A program made the position numbers and the translations under genes. This document shows positions 25,282-33,803 of a stretch of 64,000 nucleotides of DNA, in pieces (the stretch's first letter is position 1; each line of letters starts with the position of its first letter). The DNA comes from a virus, in IMG/VR virus record IMGVR_UViG_3300028008_000005, positions 1 through 64,000 of that record. One strand, given 5' to 3'. The notes under the pieces were generated by a model that did not search any database, was not told where the DNA came from, and saw nothing but the letters and a program-made list of their open reading frames with translations.

Positions 25282-25751
25282 TGTATGAATATAAAGCAAA
25301 AGTAATAAAGGTAATAGATGGAGACACCGCAGATGTAGACATTGATCTTGGCTTTGATATAATACTGTCTAACCAAAGAATTCGTTTTATGGGTGTTGAT
25401 ACACCAGAATCCAGGACTTCCGATAAAGAAGAAAAGGTATATGGCCTATTAGCGAAGGACTTCGTTCAATCCCATCTTGTAAAGGGTGATTATGTTACTC
25501 TGCAGACATTTAAGGACGATCGGGGTAAATTCGGTAGGGTTCTAGGCGATTTTAAAGTATACGACACCAATAATGATCGATGGACTACTCTTTGTAGGCT
25601 GCTAATTGAAAATAACTTAGGTGTAGCATATCACGGTCAAAGCAAAGACGATATTAAAGAAGAGCACCTTAGAAACAGACAGATTCTTTCTGAAAAAGTA
25701 AATCTTAGGGTTAAAATTGAAAAAGTAAATCTTAGGGTTAAAATTCCGTAA
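25281..25751 (+). CDS. staphylococcal-nuclease-family endonuclease
   Basis: 156 aa. VIKVIDGDTADVDIDLGFD...QRIRFMGVDTPESR is the SNase/TNase core; the calcium Asp and catalytic Arg/Glu regions are present (RGKFGRVLGDF). GTG start overlapping the upstream TAG. The C-terminus carries a tandem duplication EKVNLRVKI-EKVNLRVKI from a perfect 27-bp DNA repeat, probably recent. No signal peptide, so it would act in the cytoplasm. Confidence 0.85.
   Translation: MYEYKAKVIKVIDGDTADVDIDLGFDIILSNQRIRFMGVDTPESRTSDKEEKVYGLLAKDFVQSHLVKGDYVTLQTFKDDRGKFGRVLGDFKVYDTNNDRWTTLCRLLIENNLGVAYHGQSKDDIKEEHLRNRQILSEKVNLRVKIEKVNLRVKIP
25692..25745 (+). repeat. 27-bp perfect tandem duplication in the nuclease 3' end
   Basis: Two identical 27-nt units at 25692-25718 and 25719-25745, in frame, adding nine residues to the C-terminus. 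Confidence 0.9.
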
Positions 25752-25772
25752 AGTTACGATCTGTGACGATCT
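25752..25772 (+). repeat. 22-bp direct-repeat element (copy d)
   Basis: TTACGATCTGTGACGATCT core directly after the nuclease stop. Unlike most copies it lies about 85 nt from its promoter, separated by a stem-loop. Confidence 0.7.
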
Positions 25773-25789
25773 TTTTTCTTTAATAAAAT

Positions 25790-25828
25790 CAATGGCTTAT
25801 GAGATTGTTTTTCATAAGCCATTGTTTT
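25790..25828. terminator. stem-loop terminator
   Basis: CAATGGCTTATGA (25790-25802) pairs perfectly with TCATAAGCCATTG (25812-25824), followed by TTTTAT; A-rich sequence on the left could make it bidirectional. It sits between repeat copy d and the next promoter. Confidence 0.8.
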
Positions 25829-25856
25829 ATATAGAGTTTTTATTTTGGTCATATTA

Positions 25857-25885
25857 TTTACAAAGGGCCCGTACTACGGTATAAT
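25857..25885 (+). promoter_or_regulatory. sigma70-type cassette promoter
   Basis: TTTACA 25857-25862, 17-nt spacer, TATAAT 25880-25885, leader AAATTAAACAAAGGACCAAG then ATG. Confidence 0.8.
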
Positions 25886-25916
25886 ACTCTCGTAAATTAA
25901 ACAAAGGACCAAGATT

Positions 25917-26225
25917 ATGCTAGTTACTGTCTTCCATAAAGAATACGATCAAAACGATAACAAAGTGTTTAATAAGATGTGTGTTGTTAAAGCTCCATTT
26001 GAATCAGTTGACGAAAACCTTGAGTATGCTTGGCGTTACACTAATAACATCAACGGCTCATGGTCACGTAACGACATTGGAGACAACGCTGATTGGAACG
26101 AAGACGTTATAGAAATTGCTCCTCTAGAGAATGGATATGGCCATCGTTCATCAATGGTTCGTGATCGTTTCGAAGTTAACAATGAAACATATGAAGTTGA
26201 TGTGTTCGGTTTCTCTAAGATCTAA
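25917..26225 (+). CDS. conserved hypothetical early protein
   Basis: 102 aa (VTVFHKEYDQNDNKVFNKMCVV...LEYAWRYTNNINGSWSR...GYGHRSSMVRDRFEVNNETYEVDVFGF). It resembles a hypothetical family I know from marine T4-like phages; no biochemical role known. Under a cassette promoter with its own terminator-separated unit. Confidence 0.65.
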   Translation: MLVTVFHKEYDQNDNKVFNKMCVVKAPFESVDENLEYAWRYTNNINGSWSRNDIGDNADWNEDVIEIAPLENGYGHRSSMVRDRFEVNNETYEVDVFGFSKI

Positions 26226-26236
26226 AAGGAAAAATA

Positions 26237-26338
26237 ATGAACGACGATGAACATGATGAGGGTAAAGCTATTATGGGATTACTGCTTATACCCTCCCTTA
26301 TCTTATTTTATATAATAAGCCAATCAGGAATTCTATGA
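26237..26338 (+). CDS. 33-residue membrane protein
   Basis: Acidic N-terminus (MNDDEHDEGK) followed by a hydrophobic helix (IMGLLLIPSLILFYII). AAAGGA lies 7-8 nt upstream and the stop overlaps the next ATG (ATGA). Function unknown. Confidence 0.55.
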   Translation: MNDDEHDEGKAIMGLLLIPSLILFYIISQSGIL

Positions 26339-26820
26339 TTATTACCCAATATGAAGGACGCACTAATAAAGAAGAGCGCGAGATGATTGACGAGCTAAGT
26401 CTCTTTATTTCTGAAAAATACTTTCCTAAGCATAAGGTACAGGTTACTTATAAGATAATGCGTTGCCTTGAAAAGAATGAAGGTATCCAAGGTGATACAA
26501 TTTGGGAAGATAATACAAAGGATGAAAACGACGTATTCCCAATATCATCTTGTGCTAGACCTCGCTGCTTTACTATTCGAATGCAGAAAGGGTACGATAC
26601 TAAAACTTTTCTAACTCTTATCGCTCACGAGATGGTTCATGTAAAACAATATGTTCTCGGGGAGATGACCAACAGATACGATGCTAAGAATACTGTTTAT
26701 CGTACTAAGTGGAAAGGTAAAGATGTAACTAATTGGTCTTACATGCGTCAGCCATTTGAAAAAGAAGCCTATAGATTACAGGAAAAACTCTTACTTCAGT
26801 TTATGAAATCATATAAATAG
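26335..26820 (+). CDS. SprT-like zinc metalloprotein
   Basis: 161 aa. LIAHEMVHVKQY is the HExxH zinc site, with a later acidic residue (PFEKEAYRLQE) as possible third ligand. The arrangement resembles the SprT-like domain of phage proteins. Its target is unknown; it could process virion or host proteins. It precedes the late promoter of the capsid-cargo block. Confidence 0.65.
   Translation: MIITQYEGRTNKEEREMIDELSLFISEKYFPKHKVQVTYKIMRCLEKNEGIQGDTIWEDNTKDENDVFPISSCARPRCFTIRMQKGYDTKTFLTLIAHEMVHVKQYVLGEMTNRYDAKNTVYRTKWKGKDVTNWSYMRQPFEKEAYRLQEKLLLQFMKSYK
26812..26819 (+). promoter_or_regulatory. T4 late promoter for the 26.8-36.6 kb block
   Basis: TATAAATA over the last codons of the SprT-like gene, 27 nt before the GTG start of the next gene. 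Confidence 0.8.
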
Positions 26821-26846
26821 TACTATCTAAAGAGAAGAGGTACAGC

Positions 26847-28217
26847 GTGAAAAAATTTAAAAGCTTTGTCGTTGAAGACATGAGACCGCTTACCCCTGCT
26901 GAATTTCAAAAGCCGAATTCCCAAACTGGTGAGCCAAGACTAGAGCTACTTGTTAAAGCAATTATATCAGGTACTCCTCTCCCAACGGTTGATAAAAAAA
27001 CCGTATTTCTAGCTAATGATCCTGAAAACCTTAAAGCTGTAGATCAGTTTAAAAAAGAAACAAAGCCCAAACCGATGTCTCTCAAAACAAAAGAAGGGGA
27101 TAGCATATCTTCTTCTAAACTCGGTAAGTCTGCTTATTTCGGTGGTGGCAAGGGTGCTGGCGGTGGAACCGATAATACTGCAGTAGTTGAGTCTGCTCAA
27201 TGCCTGTGGCTTGCTGCTATGCTTAAGCACGGGGCTAATCAGCCAATCGAATATTACACCCCTGAGGTTCTTAAGTCTTTTATGGGCAAGGTTTCAGTGG
27301 GTAAGACATCATTTGATGATATGATCTCGATTGATCCAACGTGGGCTTACTCGTCATACTACTCTGCTAAAAAATTAATAGCAGAAAGATATGTTAATAG
27401 TAATCACATCTTTCATCGCGATTCAAAGGAAATGAAATTTATATACGATGCAAAGAAGACAGCATTAAAAAATAGTGGACTCGGCTCTATGTCAGACGAC
27501 AAGTGGAATCCAGGAGATATCTGGGCCATAGAGTCTGGTGTAAACCTATCAAAGGAATTAGATATTAGTTCTATCTCTTCTTTAAATAGTTCATTGCTCA
27601 AACTCTTTACGTCTCGTAAGGTTATTGGTATCTCTCTTAAGCAAGTTAAAAAAGATCCTGCAAAGATCAAAGAGTACAACTTCGAATCTGCCCCTTCATC
27701 TCACAAATTTATTTCTGCTAAGACTAAATCTAACCGTGGAGACTTCTTTTCCAACAAAGGCGGATTCATAGAATTTAGCTCTGGCCTAATGGACATACGA
27801 CCTAATAGCTATATGGGTACAAATAAGATTGAGATCCGCGGAACTAATTCTCGTGGCGGTGGAGCTGGATGGCAAACTGTAGTATATTCTGCTAAAAAAT
27901 ATATGAATGTAAAGGTTCGTACCCACGCAGAGACCAAAAAACTGGCTAATAAGATATTAAAGGGTGATAAAAGAGCAATACAAATATTCTTTCTTAGATC
28001 CAAGATCTGCGATTCGTCCTTGACCTATGACTATTTTGCTGAGCAAATAAAAGAAAAAGATGGTGGCTGGATTACAGCTAAGATTGGTGCAGTAGATGTA
28101 TGTAGTGTTCTTATTCAAAAGAAAGGCACAAAGTCTGACGCCTTTATTAATTCTATTGTAAACTATGCTGCATCAACTTCCGAAGAATCGTCAGTATTCA
28201 TAAAGGTATCCCAATAA
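26847..28217 (+). CDS. putative virion internal protein with capsid-targeting-like N-terminus
   Basis: 456 aa, GTG start with AGAGG at 26836-26840. The N-terminus MKKFKSFVVED resembles T4 internal-protein capsid-targeting sequences (MKTYQEFIAEA, cut by gp21 after Glu). The rest is a soluble alpha/beta protein with a Gly-rich stretch (YFGGGKGAGGGTDN, about 97-110) and no motif I can name. First gene after a late promoter and translationally coupled to the ligase-like gene. Function unknown; packaging into the head is inference. Confidence 0.6.
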   Translation: MKKFKSFVVEDMRPLTPAEFQKPNSQTGEPRLELLVKAIISGTPLPTVDKKTVFLANDPENLKAVDQFKKETKPKPMSLKTKEGDSISSSKLGKSAYFGGGKGAGGGTDNTAVVESAQCLWLAAMLKHGANQPIEYYTPEVLKSFMGKVSVGKTSFDDMISIDPTWAYSSYYSAKKLIAERYVNSNHIFHRDSKEMKFIYDAKKTALKNSGLGSMSDDKWNPGDIWAIESGVNLSKELDISSISSLNSSLLKLFTSRKVIGISLKQVKKDPAKIKEYNFESAPSSHKFISAKTKSNRGDFFSNKGGFIEFSSGLMDIRPNSYMGTNKIEIRGTNSRGGGAGWQTVVYSAKKYMNVKVRTHAETKKLANKILKGDKRAIQIFFLRSKICDSSLTYDYFAEQIKEKDGGWITAKIGAVDVCSVLIQKKGTKSDAFINSIVNYAASTSEESSVFIKVSQ

Positions 28218-29455
28218 TGATTTCGTTTGGAACGTATATTACCGAACAAAAAAACACTCACATGACCCACCTTGAAGATCAGGTGATATATGGTGGAGTT
28301 AAAGGAGCGCGTGATGCTATCCTTGCTCTTCGTGCACTGAGAGATATGCTAGCTGGTAATGCTAGCAGTGGTGTAGATGTTACTGTTAAATGGGATGGTG
28401 CTCCAGCTGTGTTTGCTGGTATTGATCCCTCTGATGGTCAATTCTTTGTTGCCAAAAAGGGTATCTTTAATAAGAATCCTATGGTCTATAAAAGCCACGA
28501 GGATATCGACGCTGATACTTCTGGTGACCTAAATGCTAAGCTTAAGATTGCTTTTACTGAAATGAGCAAGCTAGGTATTACAGACGTTGTACAGGGAGAC
28601 ATTATGTTCTCTGGTAACGACGTTAAAAATGAAACAATCGACGGTAAGAAGTATATTACCTTCCACCCAAATACTATACTATATGCTATTAACGCTGATT
28701 CGGAAGAAGCGAAAGTAATTAAGAAAGCTAAGATTGGTATTGTATTCCATACTTCTTACTCCGGTGGATCCTTTGAAACAATGACAGCATCATATGGTGT
28801 TGATGTATCTAAGTTTAATAAAGTTTCTACAATCTGGGCACAAGACGCTGAGCTTCGTGACCTTTCTGGCAATGCTACTCTTACAAAGAAAGATACAGCA
28901 GAAGTTACAGCAGCATTATCTAATTCTGGTAAGATATTTCAAAAGATTGCTGGGTCTACACTCAAAGAGATAGAGACTAATCAGGAATTTGCTAGGATAA
29001 TTGAGACGTATAATAATAGCTTCCTACGAAGTAAAAAGCCTATAGGTAATACTGCTAAGCACGTAGAGGGGCTTATCCAGTATGTTAGGGATAAGTTTCA
29101 GAAAGAAGCTGATAAGCGTAGTTCAGACAAGGGTAAGAAAGCCCAATATGCCAAAAGAGACGATATTCTTAAGTTTTTTGATCCCAAGAATAAAAAGAAT
29201 CTAAAATTAATCTTCGATTTGCAACAATCTATCGCACAAGCTAAGCTAATCATTATAAATAAGCTTGATAAGTTAAATAATATAAATACATTTGTTAAAA
29301 CAAAAAATGGGTTTAAAGTAACCGGCCACGAAGGCTTTGTTGCTATAGACCGCATTGGCGGTGGAGCTGTTAAGCTAGTAGATCGTTTAGAATTCTCTAC
29401 TAACAACTTCGATCCAAATATTATAAAAGGCTGGGACTCACCGTCTCGAGGCTAA
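28217..29455 (+). CDS. ligase-like nucleotidyltransferase with capsid-targeting-like N-terminus
   Basis: 412 aa. N-terminus MISFGTYITEQ has the ITE|Q type of possible prohead-protease site. V-x-V-K-W-D-G-A-P-A (about residue 57) matches motif I (KxDG) of DNA/RNA ligases and capping enzymes, where Lys takes the AMP. HEGFVAIDR and VKLVDR near the C-terminus fit motifs IV (EG-hydrophobic) and V (K-x-x/K). It belongs to a family of T4-like marine phage proteins lacking an assigned role (DUF6267-like). Nucleic acid or protein adenylylation are both possible. Confidence 0.55.
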   Translation: MISFGTYITEQKNTHMTHLEDQVIYGGVKGARDAILALRALRDMLAGNASSGVDVTVKWDGAPAVFAGIDPSDGQFFVAKKGIFNKNPMVYKSHEDIDADTSGDLNAKLKIAFTEMSKLGITDVVQGDIMFSGNDVKNETIDGKKYITFHPNTILYAINADSEEAKVIKKAKIGIVFHTSYSGGSFETMTASYGVDVSKFNKVSTIWAQDAELRDLSGNATLTKKDTAEVTAALSNSGKIFQKIAGSTLKEIETNQEFARIIETYNNSFLRSKKPIGNTAKHVEGLIQYVRDKFQKEADKRSSDKGKKAQYAKRDDILKFFDPKNKKNLKLIFDLQQSIAQAKLIIINKLDKLNNINTFVKTKNGFKVTGHEGFVAIDRIGGGAVKLVDRLEFSTNNFDPNIIKGWDSPSRG

Positions 29456-29466
29456 TGGGAAAATAT

Positions 29467-29847
29467 ATGTACTCCTTTAAAGACTACCTGACAGTAGACG
29501 AGGACGTTGATGTTGGCGAAGCGCTAACGAATATGCAACGCCAAAAAGCAAAGCAAACCTTCCGTAAGAATAAAGCTAAAATTGCCTTAGGAAAAAAGAA
29601 AGCAGCTAAAAAAGTAGCTTCTCCTGAGCAACTAAAGAAAAGAGCAGAAAAAGCAGCTCGCAATATACTCATTAAGAAAATAACAAAAGACAAAGATAAA
29701 TCTGATCTTTCTTTTGCTCAAAGAACTAATATAGAAAAACAGCTAGAAAAAAAGAAAGGGGCTATTAAAAAAATAGCTAAAAAACTTCTCCCGCAGCTAA
29801 GAAAAGATGACAGAGAAAAGAAAGCTGCAGCAAGAGGGAAGAGCTAA
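29467..29847 (+). CDS. highly basic Lys/Ala-rich protein with capsid-targeting-like N-terminus
   Basis: 126 aa from ATG 29467 (MYSFKDYLTVDE); an ATG 12 nt upstream overlaps the previous stop. After the acidic N-terminus it is almost entirely Lys, Ala and Arg-rich helix (KNKAKIALGKKKAAKKV...KKIAKKLLPQLRKDDREKKAAARGK). Likely to bind packaged DNA in the head, like T4 internal proteins; this is inference from composition and context. Confidence 0.6.
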   Translation: MYSFKDYLTVDEDVDVGEALTNMQRQKAKQTFRKNKAKIALGKKKAAKKVASPEQLKKRAEKAARNILIKKITKDKDKSDLSFAQRTNIEKQLEKKKGAIKKIAKKLLPQLRKDDREKKAAARGKS

Positions 29848-31373
29848 TGTTTAAGTCTTTTTCAGACTACATTGTAGAAGAAACAAAAGAAGTAGTTTTT
29901 ACATTCGGTCGGTTTAATCCTCCAACAACAGGCCACGAAAAGTTACTAGCTAAAGTAGCTTCTATTGCGTCAGGCAATAACTACCGAGTCTATGCTTCCC
30001 AATCCTCCGATCCCAAAAAGAATCCCCTCGATTATACAACTAAAATTAAGACCATGCGCAAAATGTTTCCAAAGCATGGCCGAAATATTATTCTAGATAA
30101 GAATGTTAAGAATGCCCTAGAGGTATTAACCCAGCTATACGATCAAGGGTTTACTAAGGTAACAATGGTTGTTGGGTCTGATCGAGTAAACGAGTTCTCG
30201 GCATTAGCCAATAAGTATAATGGTGCAAAGCTTCGTCATGGATTTTATAACTTTGAAGGTGGGGTAAACGTTGTATCTGCAGGCGAAAGAGATCCTGATG
30301 CAGAAGGTGTCGAAGGTATGTCAGCCTCTAAGATGCGTCAAGCAGCAGTAGATAATGACTTTACTTCTTTCTCTAAAGGCTTACCTACCTCTTTTAAAGG
30401 CGGTAAAGATCTATTTAATACCATTCGTAAAGGAATGGGTATTAAAGAAGCAGCAGATTATCAAAGGCATATTCAACTAGAAACCGTTTCAGAAGAGCGC
30501 GAAGCATACGTTAAAGGCGATCTTTTTGCAGTTGGTGATTCAGTTATTATTACTGAATCAGATGAGGTTGGCGAAATAACAGTCCTTGGCGCTAACTACG
30601 TTATTGTAGAAATGGCAAATGGCAAAAAACTACGCAAATGGTTATCTTCTGTAGACCTTATTGAATCAGCCCAGACGGATATAGATGAAGACTGGTTTAC
30701 TACCTTAATCGGCAAATACACAAATGCTAAAGGTTATAAGATAGCATCAGAGATCCTCCAAAAAATTGTCGACCGCAAGAAAAAAGAAGGGCCACTTCGA
30801 CACGATATTAACTGGTACGCTGCTAAGGTAGCTGATCAGGTTAGCGGTGTAGATGCTCGTACTCTTGGTAAGATGGTTACTGAAAAGACTCGTAAGGTTA
30901 TCCAAGATCCTGATATCGAAGATCGGGAGGGGTCACAGACTAAGAGATTCTTTACAGGACTAAAAAAATCTACAAAGGTTGATCGTGACAGGGAATTCCA
31001 AAAAAGAAAAGATCTAGATGACGATGATCCAGCTGGATATAAACCAATTCCTGGAGATGCCAAATCCAAGACTAAACCTTCTCAGCATACCAAAAAGTTT
31101 AAAGATATGTTTGGAGAAGATAGCATTGAAGAAAAAAGCTCTGTAGAAACTACCCTACGTAAAAAAGCAGACCAGTCTGGTATGCCATATGGTATTCTTA
31201 AGCAAGTATACAATCGTGGCTTAGCAGCATGGAAGGTAGGACATAGACCAGGAGCAACCCCAGCACAATGGGGAATGGCTCGAGTAAACGCATTTGCAAC
31301 CAAAGGGGAAAAGACTTGGGGCAAGTATGATTCAGATCTAGCAGATAAAGTGAGGCAAGGAAAAAGCAAATGA
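29847..31373 (+). CDS. nucleotidyltransferase-domain protein with DUF5824-like C-terminus
   Basis: 508 aa. N-terminus MFKSFSDYIVEETKE is capsid-targeting-like. Residues about 16-190 form a cytidylyltransferase/NMNAT-type Rossmann domain: FTFGRFNPPTTGH (HxGH-like site), VVGSDR, and SASKMRQA (like ISSTxIR). A middle beta segment (GDSVIITESDEVGEITVLGANYVIVEM) looks KOW/SH3-like. The C-terminal 75 residues (GMPYGILKQVYNRGLAAWKVGHRPGATPAQWGMARVNAF) match the DUF5824-type domain. Substrate unknown. Confidence 0.7.
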   Translation: MFKSFSDYIVEETKEVVFTFGRFNPPTTGHEKLLAKVASIASGNNYRVYASQSSDPKKNPLDYTTKIKTMRKMFPKHGRNIILDKNVKNALEVLTQLYDQGFTKVTMVVGSDRVNEFSALANKYNGAKLRHGFYNFEGGVNVVSAGERDPDAEGVEGMSASKMRQAAVDNDFTSFSKGLPTSFKGGKDLFNTIRKGMGIKEAADYQRHIQLETVSEEREAYVKGDLFAVGDSVIITESDEVGEITVLGANYVIVEMANGKKLRKWLSSVDLIESAQTDIDEDWFTTLIGKYTNAKGYKIASEILQKIVDRKKKEGPLRHDINWYAAKVADQVSGVDARTLGKMVTEKTRKVIQDPDIEDREGSQTKRFFTGLKKSTKVDRDREFQKRKDLDDDDPAGYKPIPGDAKSKTKPSQHTKKFKDMFGEDSIEEKSSVETTLRKKADQSGMPYGILKQVYNRGLAAWKVGHRPGATPAQWGMARVNAFATKGEKTWGKYDSDLADKVRQGKSK

Positions 31374-32680
31374 AGCACCTTAACGATTTAAGAGAAGCAG
31401 TTAAGCCTGAAGATCAAGGCGAATACGACAACGAAGGTGGTATGGCTAAGACACAGCTTCGTGGTATTCTTCGAGATGCTGGTCATATGGTTGAAATGTT
31501 CTCAGACGAACAGAATCTACCAGAATGGGTTCAGAATAAGATTACTAAGTCTGCAGATTATCTTCAATCGGCACATGCCTATATGATGAATAAGGATGAT
31601 GAATCTGTTGCTGAATCGTTTAAGCCTCACATGATGTATGATCCAGAAACTGGTAAAGCATATAAGGCTGAAAAAGAAGAAGATCATCTTCGAATGAAAA
31701 AGATGGGTTATACCCATGAAAAGCCCGAAGTTAAAGAAGCTGCTCCCAAAGTAAAGGCAAGAAGCTTTACTCCTGGCATGTACAAAGTAAAATTTAACGG
31801 TGACGTTACTACTGTTAAAGCTAAAGATTCAGATGATGCTCTTAAGAAGGCCATGAAAGATCTTGGTATTTCTTCTTTTAACAAGAGCAAGTACATGAAG
31901 ACCGCTTCTGCTATTGAGGAGTCTCTTGACGAAGCAAGTCTCAGAACAAAGATTGCTAAGAGCGGTGGTGTTGCTGATAAGATCCGTGACTATGGTCGCA
32001 AGAGTGGTGGAATAGATAAAGCAGCATTTCTTAAGATTGCTGCTATGATCGATGGTTCTGAATCAAATGCAAAGATTCAATCTGCTCTACAGAAGATGGA
32101 TACAGATCCAAGAGATTGGGTTATTAAAACTCTAGACGACAGCGGATTCATTAAAGGCGGTAAAGTTCGAGTAACAGAGTCAGCAGACCTAGACGAAGAT
32201 GTGGATTTCCATGTTCGTATGGATTACCTAAAAGATGCAGATGCAAAGAAAGTTGCTGCTGTCTTACAAAAAGCAGTAAAAGGTAAAACTATCCAGTTTA
32301 AAAACGAAACAGATAAAGGAGCAACGTTTTCTGCTAAATCAAGCTCTGACGTTACAAGAATTACTAAAGATATAGCTAAGATATCAAGAGCAGCTAATAT
32401 AGAGATCATGGAGAAATTAGAAGTTTCAGATGGTCTCGATGCATGGGTCAAAGAATTCCAGGCGTCAGATGCACCACAGTTTCAAGATCAAGACAAAGAA
32501 GAAATTCGCAATATGGCAATTGCAGCTTACCTAGCAGCTAAGCGTAGAGCAAAGGGTAGCACTGATACTAAGGAGTCTACTAAAGCTTACGGTAAGTCTA
32601 TGGATGATATTAAAAAGAAAAACATCTCAAAAAAAGATAAAGACAAGCTGAAGAAATTAGCGGACCTAATGAAAAAATAA
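31370..32680 (+). CDS. putative head core / internal protein
   Basis: 436 aa, charged and Lys/Glu/Ala-rich. The segment GGMAKTQLRGILRDAGHMVEMF...LPEWVQNKITKSADYLQSAHAYM occurs in many phage virion-associated proteins. Several Ile/Leu-x-Glu sites followed by small or acidic residues (IEESLDEA, VTESADLDE) look like prohead-protease targets. ATGA overlap with the previous gene. Likely part of the prohead interior; not proven. Confidence 0.55.
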   Translation: MKHLNDLREAVKPEDQGEYDNEGGMAKTQLRGILRDAGHMVEMFSDEQNLPEWVQNKITKSADYLQSAHAYMMNKDDESVAESFKPHMMYDPETGKAYKAEKEEDHLRMKKMGYTHEKPEVKEAAPKVKARSFTPGMYKVKFNGDVTTVKAKDSDDALKKAMKDLGISSFNKSKYMKTASAIEESLDEASLRTKIAKSGGVADKIRDYGRKSGGIDKAAFLKIAAMIDGSESNAKIQSALQKMDTDPRDWVIKTLDDSGFIKGGKVRVTESADLDEDVDFHVRMDYLKDADAKKVAAVLQKAVKGKTIQFKNETDKGATFSAKSSSDVTRITKDIAKISRAANIEIMEKLEVSDGLDAWVKEFQASDAPQFQDQDKEEIRNMAIAAYLAAKRRAKGSTDTKESTKAYGKSMDDIKKKNISKKDKDKLKKLADLMKK

Positions 32681-33213
32681 TGATATCATTTAATCAGTAC
32701 CAAAAAGACCCTGTTGTTAATTTAGACTACCATCTAGACAACAATATACCTTTGCATGAAAACGTATTTCGTGTAGGATCCGAATCATACTATGACCTTT
32801 TTAATGAAGCTCGTCGACGAGCGGCAACAGGCACATATTTGCCTGAGGGTATCGATAAGGTATTGTTAGAGACAGATATTGGGCAGTATGACATGTATGA
32901 GGGTAATCATATACCCCTAGACTGCCCAATGATAGAAGAAGAAAAAGATGTAGAGCTTAACCAGCCTAAAAGAGGCGGTAGTAAAAAGTTCTATGTCTAT
33001 GTAAAGAATGATAAAGGCAATGTTATTAAGGTTTCTTTTGGTCAACCTGGTATGTCTGTTAATATAGATGATCCTGATGCTAGGAAATCTTTTGCAGCTA
33101 GACATCAGTGTGACCAGAAAAAAGATAAGACCAAGGCCGGTTATTGGTCTTGTAGATTACCATATTATGCTAAGCAACTCGGTTTATCAGGAGGTGGAAA
33201 TTTCTTTTGGTAA
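32680..33213 (+). CDS. conserved virion-associated protein with Cys/His domain
   Basis: 177 aa. N-terminus MISFNQYQKD. The C-terminal domain KKFYVYVKNDKGNVIKVSFGQPGMSVNIDDPDARKSFAARHQC...GYWSCRLPYYAKQLG is a recurrent T4-like phage domain (DUF5872-like) with conserved His/Cys residues that might bind metal. Function unknown. Confidence 0.6.
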   Translation: MISFNQYQKDPVVNLDYHLDNNIPLHENVFRVGSESYYDLFNEARRRAATGTYLPEGIDKVLLETDIGQYDMYEGNHIPLDCPMIEEEKDVELNQPKRGGSKKFYVYVKNDKGNVIKVSFGQPGMSVNIDDPDARKSFAARHQCDQKKDKTKAGYWSCRLPYYAKQLGLSGGGNFFW

Positions 33214-33458
33214 AACCATATAAGCAGAATGGTGACATTAGAACTTTTTCCTCTAAAATATCTGAATCTGAGCTAGTTTGGCACAGGGACAAAGAAGATA
33301 GATTAGTGGAGGTACTAGAAGGGTTCGGATGGAAATTCCAATATGATGACTGTTTACCATTTGAGTTAGTTTTAAATGATAAAGTACTCATTGAAAAAAT
33401 GAGATATCACAGAATACTGAAAGGTATTACTGACTTAAAAATTAAAATAGTAAGGTAG
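33207..33458 (+). CDS. small cupin-like protein
   Basis: 83 aa, TTG start with AGGAGG at 33189-33194. VWHRDKEDRLVEVLEGFGWKFQYDDCLPFEL...IEKMRYHRILKGITDLKIKI has the two-box beta pattern of small cupin folds found in many T4-like phages. Overlaps the preceding gene by 7 nt. No function known. Confidence 0.65.
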   Translation: MVKPYKQNGDIRTFSSKISESELVWHRDKEDRLVEVLEGFGWKFQYDDCLPFELVLNDKVLIEKMRYHRILKGITDLKIKIVR

Positions 33459-33467
33459 GGTATTGGA

Positions 33468-33794
33468 ATGGCAGCAAGAAAACCCACAGCTGATTTACAG
33501 TTGAAAGAACATATTGCTAACGAAAGTAGTAGACTAGATCGTATAGAAAGCAAGATTGATAAGCTTGCCGAAACAATGATTTCTTTGGCAAGAGCAGAGG
33601 AAAAACTCATTAGCTTAGATTCAGATCGCTTTCAGATGAACGAAAGACTCAATAGGCATTCAGAAAAGCTTGATACAGTCGAAGTAAAAGTAGAAAAAAA
33701 TACTATTACCTTATCTGTTATAACTAAGATATTCTGGATAAGTCTTACAGCAATTGCCGGCGCTGCAGCTGTGCAATATTTAATGGTAGGTTAA
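33468..33794 (+). CDS. coiled-coil protein with C-terminal membrane anchor
   Basis: 108 aa. Residues 12-75 form a charged coiled coil (SRLDRIESKIDKLAETMISLARAEEKL...), followed by a C-terminal transmembrane helix (ITKIFWISLTAIAGAAAVQYLMV). Similar to haemolysin XhlA-like and phage membrane proteins, so a lysis or membrane role is possible, but unproven. Confidence 0.65.
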   Translation: MAARKPTADLQLKEHIANESSRLDRIESKIDKLAETMISLARAEEKLISLDSDRFQMNERLNRHSEKLDTVEVKVEKNTITLSVITKIFWISLTAIAGAAAVQYLMVG

Positions 33795-33803
33795 GGAGAT
33801 AAA

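Noticed and set aside
29257-29264. TATAAATA octamer inside the ligase-like gene (and at 9660 inside gp62)
   Set aside because: Located within coding sequence far from gene starts; such octamers are expected by chance in AT-rich DNA.
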